NCBI RefSeq assembly: GCF_008033235.1
Contig: NZ_CP042432.1
Span: 2,666,001 to 2,730,000, forward strand
Length of the DNA: 64,000 bases
Reading direction: 5' to 3'
Origin: Anseongella ginsenosidimutans
GTDB lineage: Bacteria; Bacteroidota; Bacteroidia; Sphingobacteriales; Sphingobacteriaceae
Positions 9,501 to 17,766 of this stretch are shown one piece after another. A program made the translations under genes and the position numbers. Every line of letters begins with the position of its first letter. Position 1 is the first letter of the stretch. A model generated the notes under the pieces. It saw only the letters and a list, made by a program, of their open reading frames with translations, did not search any database and was not told the DNA's origin.

Positions 9501-11934
9501 GATTGACATAAAGGATATTTCCTGTGCCGGGAGTAACAGGCATGCCCTGGTATTCATAAGCGCCCATGTCCACGGTTCCGCCGCCGATCTCATCATATAT
9601 TCGCGGATTGCCTGCTAAATCGGTGGAATTCCAGGCAGGAATACTGTCATTCAAACCGGTATTGACGCCGGGGCTCGTTATCCGTAACCGGTAATTACGT
9701 GCTGCCGGATCCGCAAACTGCGGATCTATATCCAGGTTACCTGTACCAGTATAGCCGCCCTCTACGATGCTGTAAGTGACGATGGGCTTGGCCCCTGCAT
9801 AACCTGTCACATGATTATTGTCGGCAGTAGTTGTATTACCCCATAAAATACTATTGGAAATACTGGGAATGGTGAACAATGGTTCGTCGATATAAACGGC
9901 TCCGCCATATTGGGCTGTGTTATTGGCAAATACACAATTTATAACCGTTAGCTTACCAAAAAAATTATTATAAATGCCTCCGCCGTATTCAGCAGTATTA
10001 TTTATAATGACGCTGTTAATAACCGTTAAATCTCCGGCGTCATTCCCAATGCCGCCTGCCTGGAGGCCGGCAAAGTTATTGGAAACAATACAATTGCTGA
10101 TAATCATCTTACCGGCCGAGTTTCCGATGCCGCCTACCGAGCCGGCGGAAACGTTTCCTCCTGTTACTTCGAAGCCATCGAATACAACTAAACCGGTACT
10201 GTTCATGTTCCCGACTACACTGCCATCGTTACCTTTCAATATGCTTTTATTCCCTGCGCTCAAATTCCGATCAGAAAGGCTTTGTTCCGTCCCGGCAAAC
10301 CCTCCGTATATCTCCAAGGCTGTTTTAATTAGAAAAGGTATGCCGTTTGAAGGCTGATAAGTTCCTTTCGCCACCCATATCTGCCGTACGGAATCCGCAG
10401 GAGAACCGGCAGCGGCGGCATTGATGGCTTCGGCCGATGCGAGTGCGATGTCAAAGGATGCCAGCGCTGTCGCCCAGCTGCTGCCGTCGCCGCCGGGAGC
10501 AGCTGCGCTGTCCACGTAGATAATGCCATTGGCGTCGGGATGAATGACAACTGGTCTCTGATCCTCGTAAGCCCCCATATCTATGGCAGCGCCGAAAATT
10601 CTTGGATTGTTCGCCAGGTCGGTAGTAGCACTATTAACAGAATTATCCCCTGTATTAATAGCCGGGCTATTGGAAGCCAGGCTAAAGTCACCGTTGGCTG
10701 CATCTGCGAAGGGACTGGCATTGGTGATGATATTGCCGCCGCCATCGGTGCCCCAATCGCTATCCCAACTGTTATTGCCTTCCATCAAACTGTACCGGAA
10801 AGTATTTGCACTGCCGGTGGTGTTGATGATATTATTTCCTGTGGCTGCCGTATTTCCATATAAGATGGAGTTATTTACGGAAGGACTGGAGGCATTATTC
10901 GCCATTCCGCCACCGCTGCCGGCAGTAGTGTTCCCCGCGATGGTTACGTTCGTTAAGACGGGATCGGAACCATTAAAATTACGGATTCCGCCGCCGTTGG
11001 TGCCGGCGCTATTCCCGGAAATGGCTGCATTGGTCAAGTGCGGGCTGGAGCTGATGTTATACATTCCTCCGCCGGATCCTGCTGTGTTTCCTGAAATGAT
11101 CAGATTGGTCAGGGCAGGGGCGGAAGCAAGATTGTAGATTCCGCCTCCGGCAATAACCTGTACCGTCTGGCCATTGACCGTAATGGTGCCACTTCCGGTT
11201 GCATTTCCCCCGGTAATGGTAAAGCCGTTAATCAGCGCATTGCCCACATCGCCGGCAGAAAGAACCACATGGTAGGTATTATCACTGTTGTTGTCCGCTG
11301 CGCCTATATCGCCGCTAAGAATGGTCGGATTGGCATTCCAATCCCTGTCGTCAAAGCCCGGATTACCGGTATCGGGGAAGCCGCCGTAAAGCTGGACGTT
11401 TTTCACCATCACAAAGGCGTTGTCTCTGCTCCCGTCTGTGGTATAGGCGCCATCCTCGGCATTATATAGCGGCTTATAAGTGCCTTTGGCGATGAAGATG
11501 CGCAAGGGGTCGTTTTGCAGCCAGTTGTTGTCGGCATCGTGCTGTTGTCTGGCCCATTTTAAGGCATCGGACAGATTTTTTAAGGCCGTTGCCCAACTGC
11601 TGCCATCGCCGCCAGGAGCAGCCGCACTGTCCACATAGAGGATACCGTTGGCGTCGGGGCGCAACGGGTTGCCCTGAAACTCGTAGGCACCCATATCAAC
11701 AATGCCGCCATTGGTCAGATCATATACGCGCGCATTTCCCGCCAGATCTTTATTATTGGCCAAATTTCCGCCCGCATCGGTGTAAAGCGTATTGCTTCCG
11801 CCATTTATGGCAGCAGCGCCGGGTTTCAGGCTGAAATCACCATTGGCTGCATCTGTGAAGGGATTGGAAGTTGTAATGATATTATTCCCGCCGTCGGTAC
11901 CCCAGTCCGTATTCCACGAGGTGGCGCCGCCCAC
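5017..11934 (-). CDS. giant adhesin, middle piece (beta-helix modules 4-7, Ig/PIG, first MBG modules)
   Basis: 2,305 codons with an apparent ATG at 11934 that is simply an internal Met-or-start-like codon after the first frame break; there is no reason to think it is a true start. It holds beta-helix modules opening near 11645, 10525, 9515 and 8285, then an Ig-like domain (near 7075-6790, with paired Cys), a putative-Ig/PIG domain (GEISGIPESAGDVTFTLQA), then three tandem modules pairing an Ig/Big-like half (VEYASSNPDVAVITSEG) with an MBG-like half (LTITANDDSKTYDGTAY). After 5140 the frame is wrong (GHWVTAETRK...); adding one base to the C run 5135-5139 gives GGTLGYSGNSQGAAAVG, the expected repeat. 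Confidence 0.88.
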   Translation of the reverse strand: MGGATSWNTDWGTDGGNNIITTSNPFTDAANGDFSLKPGAAAINGGSNTLYTDAGGNLANNKDLAGNARVYDLTNGGIVDMGAYEFQGNPLRPDANGILYVDSAAAPGGDGSSWATALKNLSDALKWARQQHDADNNWLQNDPLRIFIAKGTYKPLYNAEDGAYTTDGSRDNAFVMVKNVQLYGGFPDTGNPGFDDRDWNANPTILSGDIGAADNNSDNTYHVVLSAGDVGNALINGFTITGGNATGSGTITVNGQTVQVIAGGGIYNLASAPALTNLIISGNTAGSGGGMYNISSSPHLTNAAISGNSAGTNGGGIRNFNGSDPVLTNVTIAGNTTAGSGGGMANNASSPSVNNSILYGNTAATGNNIINTTGSANTFRYSLMEGNNSWDSDWGTDGGGNIITNASPFADAANGDFSLASNSPAINTGDNSVNSATTDLANNPRIFGAAIDMGAYEDQRPVVIHPDANGIIYVDSAAAPGGDGSSWATALASFDIALASAEAINAAAAGSPADSVRQIWVAKGTYQPSNGIPFLIKTALEIYGGFAGTEQSLSDRNLSAGNKSILKGNDGSVVGNMNSTGLVVFDGFEVTGGNVSAGSVGGIGNSAGKMIISNCIVSNNFAGLQAGGIGNDAGDLTVINSVIINNTAEYGGGIYNNFFGKLTVINCVFANNTAQYGGAVYIDEPLFTIPSISNSILWGNTTTADNNHVTGYAGAKPIVTYSIVEGGYTGTGNLDIDPQFADPAARNYRLRITSPGVNTGLNDSIPAWNSTDLAGNPRIYDEIGGGTVDMGAYEYQGMPVTPGTGNILYVNQSVSGGNGSGDSWANAIPELADALKWARQQHDADNNWLLNDSLRIFIAKGTYKPLYSAEDGGYTADGGRDNAFVMVKNVKLYGGFPDTGNPGISDRDWDANPTILSGDIGTADDNSDNTYHVVVSGGDVGNACLNGLVISGGNANGAFSITVNGLGSSRRDGGGILNSSSSPAILNTSISNNSANYGGGIGNLYSSSSPTILNTSISNNSALNGGGMYNLGSSPTILNTTISNNSANYGGGMGNSNSSPTILNTTISNNSAEYDGGGMYNDSSSPVVNNSIVFGNKLADASVSDILNENASTPVFKYSLVGGAASWNADWGTDRRNNIVTTSNPFADTANADFSLKPGAAAINGGNNTLYTDAGGDLDNDTDLAGNARVYDLAGGGIVDMGAYEYQGTPVTPGTGNILYVNQNVSGGNGSGDSWANAIPELADALKWARQQHDADGNWLQNDSLRIFIAKGTYMPLYSAADGSYTADGGRDNAFVMVKNVKLYGGFPDTGNPGLSDRDWDANPTILNGDIGTADDNSDNSYHVVISAGDVGNAGPNGLIISGGNADGENRIKVNGLLTLRRYGGGMINLNSSPTILNTSISNNSAGNIGGGMYNINSSPIILNTTISNNSTQVSAGGMYNLNSSPTILNTIISNNSAQTGGGGIENNVTSFPIIVNTIISNNVTQTGGGGMQNNGGTPAVINSIVFGNTLADASVSNISNNFSTPVFKYSLIGGATSWNTDWGTDGGNNIVTTSNPFADTANADFRLVPGPAVDGGSNTLYTDAGGDLADDTDLAGNARVYDLTGGGIVDMGAYEYQGACPDILIAEQPLERTVCFGTETSFSLEATGGDLTYQWQFSSDGGTTFTDLEENTVYSGVATATLTIAAAASETAGLYRCLISNECSTLESDAAALGVTLVEITGTPPAGTVDVAYNFTFSVSGRSEPYTWSVSQGELPDWLELNTETGEISGIPESAGDVTFTLQAEDASGCAATLAVNLTIASGEAPVITFPEMEAVVYGAADFAPGASASGNNEVEYVSSNENVAVITSEGLIRIIGAGTTDITASLPEDPNYEDAVPVTRELLVNPAALTITANNDSKTFDGTPYSGGGGITIIGWQYDDTDALLTGTVSYSGDSQGAISVGTYEIIPEGFDPLNNYTFDYQPGILTIIPAGNVVINFPELEDVVYGAADFNPSASSSDSRQVEYASSNPDVAVITSEGFLQIIGAGTTEITASLPEDPNYDDATPVTHELVVNPATLTITANDDSKTYDGTAYTGGNGATVTGWQYDDTDALLEGTLSYSGSSQSAVDAGVYEIIPSGYEPLENYLFEYRPGTLTITPAGQAAITFSELEQVVYGAPDFDAGAISSDGREVGYTSSNENVAVITSDDLIRIIGAGTTEITASLSEDPNYEDAAPVTRELVVNPATLTVTAADDSRTYDGTAYNGGNGVTITGWQYEDTDALLGGHWVTAETRKAPPQSGNMKLFLPGIHPLTTTLLTTNPAR

Positions 11935-14900
11935 TAAACTATATTTGAAAACAGCAGTACTGAACCCCCATTCTCATTGAATATATTGGAAACAGTAGCA
12001 TCTGCCAGCCTGTTTCCAAAAACAATAGAATTATTTACAACCAGGGAAGATTGAAAATTAGCCACTCCACCAACAAGGTCTTCTGCCGAATTATTCGAGA
12101 TTGTTGTATTCAGGATAGTTGGGGAAGAGTTATAATTATACACTCCGCCACCGCCGGCTTGCGCCGAATTATTTGAGATAATCGTACTCACGATGGTTGG
12201 GGAAGATTGATAATTGTACATTCCGCCACCATGTTCTGCCGAATTATTCGAGATAAAGGTATTCAGGATGGTTGGGTGAGCAGAAATGAAATTGTACATC
12301 CCGCCACCATATTCTGCTGAATTATTCGAGATCATTATATTCAGGATGGTCGGGGAAGAGGATTGATTAAACATTCCGCCACCACTGTTTTGATCAAAAA
12401 CGTTTTGGTTTATGAGAATGTAATTTTCCCCATTCGCATTTCCACCAGAAATGGTCAGTCCGTTCAGGCCGGCATTATCCACATAGCCGCAAGAAATAAC
12501 CACATGATAGGTATTATCACTGTTGTCGTCCGGTGTGCCTATATCGCCGCTAAGAATGGTCGGATTGGCGTTCCAATCCCTGTCGCCAATGCCCGGATTG
12601 CCGGTATCGGGGAAGCCGCCGTAGAGCTGCACGTTTTTCACCAGCACAAAGGCGTTGTCTCTGCTCCCGTCTGTGGTATAGGCGCCATCCTCGGCATTAT
12701 ATAGCGGCTTGTAAGTGCCTTTGGCGATGAAGATGCGCAGGCTGTCGTTTTGCAGCCAGTTGTTGTCGGCATTATGCTGCTGCCTCGCCCATTTCAGGGC
12801 GTCTGCCAGTTCGGGAATGGCATTGGCCCAACTGTCGCCGCTGCCGTTACCGCCGGATACATTTTGATTGACATAAAGGATATTCCCTGTGCCGGGAGTA
12901 ACAGGCGTTCCCTGGTACTCGTAAGCACCCATATCGATAATGCCGCTACTGGCTTGGTTATATACCCTGTGCTGGCCGGCCAGATCGTTATCGTCTGCGA
13001 TATTCCCGCCGGCATTGGTATAAAGTGTATTGTTTCCTGCATTAACAGCAGGAGATGCGACGGTTAACCGATAGTTCCTTGTATCGGCATCTGCAAAAGG
13101 ACTCGTGGTCGCGATGATGTTGTTGCCATCATCGGTACCCCAGTTGCTATCCCAACTACTGCCTTCCAGCAGGCTGTACCGGAAAGCAATTGTACTGCCG
13201 ACGGCGTTGATGATGTTATTTCCTGTGGCTGCCGTATTTCCATATAAGATGGAGTTATTTACAGAAGGACTGGAGGCATTATTCGCCATCCCGCCGCCGC
13301 TGCCGGCAGTAGTGTTCCCCGCGATGGTTACGTTTGTTAAGACGGGATCGGAACCATTAAAATTACGGATTCCGCCGCCGTTGGTGCCGGCGCTATTCCC
13401 GGAAATAGCTGCATTGGTCAAGTGCGGGCTGGAGCCGATGTTATACATCCCTCCGCCGGATCCTGCTGTGTTTCCTGAAATGATCAGATTGGTCAGGACA
13501 GGATCGGAAGCAAGGTTGTAAATTCCGCCTCCGGCAATAACCTCTACCGTCTGGCCATTGACCGCAATGGTGCCGCTTCCGGTTGCGTTTCCCCGGGTGA
13601 TGATAAAGCCATTGAGCAGCGCGCTGCCTACGTCCCCTGCTGAAATCACCACATGGTGCGCATTATCGGCAATATTATTTAGTGTGCCGATATCGCCACT
13701 CAGAACCGTGGGGTTGGCCGCCCAGTTCCTGGTGTCCATCGTGCCGGCGCCGGCAGCAGGATCAAAGCCACCGTAAAGCTGCACGTTTTTCACCATCACA
13801 AAGGCGTTATTCCGGTCATTAATTGCTTTACGATTGTCATGGGCCCTGTATTCGGGGAAGTAGGTGCCTTTTGCGACGTAAATGCGCAGGCTGCCACTTT
13901 CCCAGATGGCCGCATTACCCCGTGCAAAGTGCAAAGCATCCGACAGTTGAGGCAGCGCTTTTGCCCAGCTGCTGCCGTCGCCGCCGGGGGCTGCGGCGAT
14001 GTCCACATATAGGATACCGCCAGCATCGGGTCGCACCGGGTTGCCCTGAAATTCGTAGGCGCCCATATCAATGATGCCGCCATTGTTGTAATCATAGACT
14101 CGCGGGTATCCTGCCAGGTCAGTGAGTGTTGAGGGGTCCAACCCATCTAAAAAACCTGCATTAATAGAAGGGCTGTTCCCTGCCAAACGGTAATCTCCAG
14201 CTGCCTCATTTTTAAAATGAGGATTGGCATTGCCGTCAAGATTGTGTTTGGCAGCATCGGCCGGTTTCCCCTTTACCAGGCTATATTGTATATCTGCCGG
14301 GTCAGTGGTTCCTGTATAATTTATTCCATCTGCTAAGATGCTGCTGACGATAGACATTGAATTCTGGAGCTGGTAGTTAAAGATATCGTCCCCGAGGTTG
14401 CCGGCGTTATTATTTGCGAGAGTAGAACTTACAACAAACGTCCTGCCGAAGATCGACGTAGGGCCATAAACATTCATTACCCCACCGCCTTTATCAGCTG
14501 CATAATTTGCCGTCAGCAAGCAATTGTATATAGAAAAATCCAAACCACGCGCATATAGACCGCCGCCCTGGTTTTGTTTTACCTGGAAGCCGTTGACGGT
14601 TATGGAGCCAGTGCCATTTGCATTCCCCCCAGTAATGGTCATATATCCCAGGATTCCGCCCCTGGTTGATCCGCTGCCATCATCTAAAGTCATGGCTACA
14701 TGATAGACATTGTCTGAAGCATCGCCCTTTACACCGATATCTCCACTAAGTACCGTCCCTTTGCCTGTTACCGGAGTCCGCTGATCAGGACTGGTTTCTG
14801 TTCCCTTAAAGCCTCCAATAATATTTGTCTGATGCGGTAAAAAAAATGTTTTATCCCTGTCTGTAACCGGGTTGCCCGTGCTAGTCGTATTCGCCGGTGC

Positions 14901-15090
14901 ATACTGTGGATAATACGTTCCCTCCGTTACCCATATTTGGTATAAAATGTCCGGGTTAACTGAATGGAATTGTGCTGCCGCTGTCAGCGCATCACTCAAT
15001 TGATTAACTGCCGTTGCCCAACTGCTGCCATCGCCTCCGGGGGCTGCTGCGCTATCCACATAAAAAACATTATTGGCATCGGCATGAATT
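7080..15090 (-). repeat. seven dispersed beta-helix modules in the adhesin gene
   Basis: Module starts (YVDSAAAPGGDGSSW or YVNQ.VSGGNGSGDSW) lie near 15070, 14010, 12885, 11645, 10525, 9515 and 8285. Neighbouring modules share long near-identical DNA stretches, for example the ILNTSISNNSA-type coil codons repeated many times between 7480-9000 and 12060-12360. Confidence 0.85.
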
Positions 15091-16190
15091 CCGGGACAGC
15101 CGGCAGCTTCTCCATCTCCGTTAATAGTCCAGCCATAAATGTCAATCAATGTTTGGCGGGCTATCGAGCCAAGGCAATAGCTCAAACCAGCGGCGCCAAA
15201 AGAAACCCCATTTGGCAGATTATTTTGTCCGGCCCAGCCAATGAGGGTCGCGTCGTAATTCGCAATTGAAAGGCCGCAATTGTCAAGCATTTTATACATG
15301 CCATTGATAGGAGTGATGTTGGGAAAAATCCAGTCACCAATATCCTGATTAAACGCGGACGCATTTTCGAACATGCTCTGCATATTATCTACGTTGGACA
15401 CATCCCAGTTGCCAATATCCTGGTTGAACACGAACGCCATGTTGAACATACGAGTCATCTTTTTAACATTGGAAACATTCCAATTTCCGATGTTCTGGTT
15501 GAAAGCGTATGCATTGCTGAACATATACTGCATGTTAGTGACGCTGGAAACATTCCAGTTGCCAATGTTCTGGTTAAAGCTGCCTGCCCCGCTGAACATG
15601 CCATTCATCGTTGTGACGCTGGAAACATCCCAGTCGCCAATGTTCTGATTGAACGAATAGGCCCCGGCAAACATTCGATCCATGTCGGTAACATTGCCTG
15701 TCTCCCAATGCCAGTTGGCGCCACTGCCTGCTAAACTGGTACATCCGTGGAACATGCCGCTACAATCGGTTACCCCACTCAAATCCGGTATATCAATGGC
15801 CGTAATATTCAGATTTTCACAGCCAGCAAAGGCATATTGCATACTGGTCCATTGAATATCACCCCATTGGACAATCTCAATTATTTTGTCACCGTTGTCC
15901 GAATAATCAAACCAGATCCTTGGAAAACTGCCTGTAATAGCCACCTGGACGGTGTGTCCGTCTGTCAGGCCGCTTATCGTATAATCACCTGTGATGTTAT
16001 TAACAGTACCGCTGGCCGAATTATCGAGATCTGTCCAGGTTATATTGTAATTATAGCCGCCACCTTCGGTTGGGATAGAAATGCTGCCATCCGAAACTTT
16101 CCACTTGGTAATGAAGGCGGCGTTTTGAGCGCGTGCGTTTGCAGTGAGAAACAACAGGAATACAAGGGGGAGCGCGTAAAATTTTTTCAT
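11934..16190 (-). CDS. giant adhesin, N-terminal piece (signal peptide, BspA-like repeats, beta-helix modules 1-3)
   Basis: The first 1,418 codons as read. Residues 1-21 form a signal peptide ending in a typical ARA-Q cleavage site. From about 150 to 320 run repeats of the DUF285/BspA type (NQNIGNWNVSSVTNMQYMF and variants). Right-handed beta-helix modules begin near residues 370, 727 and 1102, each opening with YVDSAAAPGGDGSSWA or YVNQNVSGGNGSGDSWA, and each closing with a DLAGNPRVYD..GGIIDMGAYE stretch as in 'choice-of-anchor Q' proteins. The frame breaks at the C run 11965-11969: it reads SVLLFSNIV and stops, while one extra base gives STAVFKYSLVGGATSW, matching the sister modules. Confidence 0.9.
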   Translation of the reverse strand: MKKFYALPLVFLLFLTANARAQNAAFITKWKVSDGSISIPTEGGGYNYNITWTDLDNSASGTVNNITGDYTISGLTDGHTVQVAITGSFPRIWFDYSDNGDKIIEIVQWGDIQWTSMQYAFAGCENLNITAIDIPDLSGVTDCSGMFHGCTSLAGSGANWHWETGNVTDMDRMFAGAYSFNQNIGDWDVSSVTTMNGMFSGAGSFNQNIGNWNVSSVTNMQYMFSNAYAFNQNIGNWNVSNVKKMTRMFNMAFVFNQDIGNWDVSNVDNMQSMFENASAFNQDIGDWIFPNITPINGMYKMLDNCGLSIANYDATLIGWAGQNNLPNGVSFGAAGLSYCLGSIARQTLIDIYGWTINGDGEAAGCPGIHADANNVFYVDSAAAPGGDGSSWATAVNQLSDALTAAAQFHSVNPDILYQIWVTEGTYYPQYAPANTTSTGNPVTDRDKTFFLPHQTNIIGGFKGTETSPDQRTPVTGKGTVLSGDIGVKGDASDNVYHVAMTLDDGSGSTRGGILGYMTITGGNANGTGSITVNGFQVKQNQGGGLYARGLDFSIYNCLLTANYAADKGGGVMNVYGPTSIFGRTFVVSSTLANNNAGNLGDDIFNYQLQNSMSIVSSILADGINYTGTTDPADIQYSLVKGKPADAAKHNLDGNANPHFKNEAAGDYRLAGNSPSINAGFLDGLDPSTLTDLAGYPRVYDYNNGGIIDMGAYEFQGNPVRPDAGGILYVDIAAAPGGDGSSWAKALPQLSDALHFARGNAAIWESGSLRIYVAKGTYFPEYRAHDNRKAINDRNNAFVMVKNVQLYGGFDPAAGAGTMDTRNWAANPTVLSGDIGTLNNIADNAHHVVISAGDVGSALLNGFIITRGNATGSGTIAVNGQTVEVIAGGGIYNLASDPVLTNLIISGNTAGSGGGMYNIGSSPHLTNAAISGNSAGTNGGGIRNFNGSDPVLTNVTIAGNTTAGSGGGMANNASSPSVNNSILYGNTAATGNNIINAVGSTIAFRYSLLEGSSWDSNWGTDDGNNIIATTSPFADADTRNYRLTVASPAVNAGNNTLYTNAGGNIADDNDLAGQHRVYNQASSGIIDMGAYEYQGTPVTPGTGNILYVNQNVSGGNGSGDSWANAIPELADALKWARQQHNADNNWLQNDSLRIFIAKGTYKPLYNAEDGAYTTDGSRDNAFVLVKNVQLYGGFPDTGNPGIGDRDWNANPTILSGDIGTPDDNSDNTYHVVISCGYVDNAGLNGLTISGGNANGENYILINQNVFDQNSGGGMFNQSSSPTILNIMISNNSAEYGGGMYNFISAHPTILNTFISNNSAEHGGGMYNYQSSPTIVSTIISNNSAQAGGGGVYNYNSSPTILNTTISNNSAEDLVGGVANFQSSLVVNNSIVFGNRLADATVSNIFNENGGSVLLFSNIV

Positions 16191-16252
16191 ATCTGCTTTT
16201 GGCTTTACAGTATAAACCTGGGAGCAAATATGAATACATCGTTCTTAGGAAA

Positions 16253-16273
16253 CATCCCCCATAGCGGGGGATG
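16253..16273. promoter_or_regulatory. palindromic candidate operator upstream of the giant adhesin
   Basis: CATCCCCC and GGGGGATG are perfect 8-base arms around ATAGC. The site lies about 65-85 bases upstream of the adhesin ATG (16190, minus strand). The second copy at 18422-18440 between the response regulator and kinase genes differs only at two spacer bases over the shared core, and the two nearby bases GG after the right arm are also kept. I infer a binding site for the response regulator encoded at 17767-18387. Confidence 0.65.
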
Positions 16274-16290
16274 GCGGGTTGACGCTTAAC

Positions 16291-16321
16291 GTATGGCTTT
16301 CACTTGTACTTTTCCCGCACG
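16291..16321. repeat. copy of the response-regulator 3' end
   Basis: About 31 bases (TATGGCTTTCACTTGTACTT and on to CCCGCACG) match the 3' end of the response regulator gene at 17759-17790 with one indel and one mismatch. The two copies flank the DUF4143 ATPase gene in direct orientation. They may mark the ends of the segment that brought the ATPase in. Confidence 0.65.
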
Positions 16322-16359
16322 TTCAAAAGGCAGACGGCTTTAATAAGCTGGAGATGTTT

Positions 16360-17618
16360 TTATGCTCCCAGCGATGCAAGCGAAATAACATTTATGCCGT
16401 CTTGCCGTGTGTAGCTAATCCCCGTTCCTGTTATAATGTTAAGCGATTTTGGCGGGTTTATTTTTTTATCGTCCAATATGGAAATAAATTTATTGAGAGC
16501 GGCTGCGGCTTCATCAATTTGTCCTGTGCCGAGTTTTATTTCAAAAGCACACCAGTCACCATTGTATTTTTGCACAATGCTATCCACTTCCAGGCCGCTC
16601 GAATCACGATAATGATATACCTTAGCATCATTAGCCTGTGCGTACACACGCAGTTCGTGGGTAACTAACGATTCAAACAAAAATCCTGTAAAGTGCAAAT
16701 CGTTTAAAAGGGCAGTTTCATTTGCGCCAAGCGCGGCAATAGCCAAACAAACATCGGTAAAATGTCGTTTTGGCGATTTTCGTAATGCCGATGATGAACG
16801 AATATGTGTATTCCAGGCAGGTTGGTCTTCTACAATCATCAAACGGTTAAGCGCATTGAGATAATCGTAAACGGTTGGTCGTGTAATACCTACATTATCT
16901 TTTTCACGAATATCACTTTCCAAAGCAGAGATGTCCACTAATGTTGCTGTATTCCGGGCAAGTGAGCGCAATAAACTTCTTACTTTTACAGGGTCACGCT
17001 TTACATCAGAAACACGGCTCATGTCCACTTCGGCAAGCAATTCCACATAAGCACGGTTTAAATCAGCTGCCTGAGTGACTCTTTTGTTTAAAAGTGTAGG
17101 GAACCCACCAACGATCATCTTATCGATGATCAATTCCAAGCTGGTGGGTTCGTCGTAAATATCAATTTTATCACTTTCAAAAGTTTTTGTAAGCTCACTT
17201 TACCAGACGAAAAACCCAGCTCCTGCCAGGACATTGTACGCATATCCACGATAGTAAACCTACCGGCTCCTGAATGCATTTTTGCTGATTCTTCGGGATT
17301 TGCCGAACCCGTCAAAATAAACTGTGCATTTTTTTTTCGGTCGTCTATTTCATGGCGTATGTAATCCCAAAGTTTGGGTTGTGCTTGCCATTCGTCAACT
17401 AAACGGGGCACGTTGCCAATCAGTAATCGTTTTGGGGCAATGTTGATGAGTGCCTGTACTTGCTCATCGCTGTCCACATTCAAAACACTCCTTGCTAATT
17501 GCTTTGCCGATTCAGTTTTTCCGCAGGCTTTTGCACCTCGTATAAGCACCGCTCCCGAAGCGTTGAGTTTTCGCTGTAACTCATTGTCTGATATACGTTT
17601 CGTATAGTCCACAACCAA
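16360..17618 (-). pseudogene. AAA/DUF4143 ATPase with a one-base frameshift
   Basis: Two overlapping frames form one ATPase gene. The first (17618 to 17130) carries the Walker A motif RGAKACGKTESAKQLA, LVDEWQAQPKLWDYIRHEID and FILTGSANP; the second (17139 to 16360) carries the DUF4143 part ending in a nuclease-like GLEVDSIVQKYNGDWCAFEIK. The frame is lost at the T run 17184-17188 (A run on the coding strand). One extra base gives LQKLLKTFESDKIDIYDEPT and makes the span 1,260 nt, i.e. 419 residues and a stop, normal for the family. The start is TTG at 17618; an in-frame stop lies two codons upstream, so there is no earlier start. It sits between the adhesin and its presumed regulator, flanked by short direct repeats, as an insertion would. 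Its function is unknown; it may be intact if the missing base is a sequencing error. Confidence 0.85.
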
Positions 17619-17643
17619 TGTCTAAAGTGCAAATGTACCGTTA

Positions 17644-17748
17644 TTTTACATTTTTTTTAAGTGATTTATTTTACACTTTTTGTGCATATCACTTTACACA
17701 TTTTGAGTTTCTTGTTTTACATTTTTTGGGATTTTCGGTGTAAAAATG
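17644..17748. promoter_or_regulatory. phased TTTTACA iterons upstream of the DUF4143 ATPase
   Basis: Four direct copies of a TTTTACAYTTTTTG-like motif lie at 17644-17658, 17669-17682, 17692-17705 and 17714-17728, spaced 25, 23 and 22 bases, plus one inverted copy at 17738-17748. They fill the leader just upstream of the TTG start at 17618. Regular spacing near two helical turns suggests a protein that binds one face of the DNA, perhaps the ATPase product or a partner. Confidence 0.55.
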
Positions 17749-17766
17749 AGGAAGGCCTATGGCTTT

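Larger units (their letters stand above)
2424..16190 (-). pseudogene. giant T9SS surface adhesin, read as three pieces by one-base frameshifts
   Basis: Read as one unit this gene encodes about 4,589 residues. Three single-base losses break it: the C run at 11965-11969, the C run at 5135-5139 and the G run at 2516-2519 (plus strand). Adding one base at each makes the span 13,770 nt, an exact multiple of three, restores the repeat modules across both internal breaks, and gives a proper C-terminus (LPQGTYFYLLEFKAGGQW, then a Lys/Arg-rich end) typical of the gliding-motility-associated type-B sorting domain. The order is signal peptide, BspA-like repeats, seven beta-helix modules, Ig/PIG domains, six MBG/Ig modules, one MBG_2 domain, sorting domain. 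It is probably displayed on the cell surface as an adhesin. All three losses are in homopolymers inside repetitive DNA, so assembly error is as likely as true decay or phase variation. Confidence 0.85.

Noticed and set aside
2424-15090. CRISPR-like or spacer-type array in the repeat-rich 2-15 kb region
   Set aside because: The repeats are in-frame protein modules of about 500-1,200 bp without short direct repeats and unique spacers.
3095-15648. Many plus-strand open frames of 60-240 codons opposite the giant adhesin
   Set aside because: They are antisense to repeat modules, repeat with the same period and show no motifs or own signals; they are shadows of the adhesin codons.
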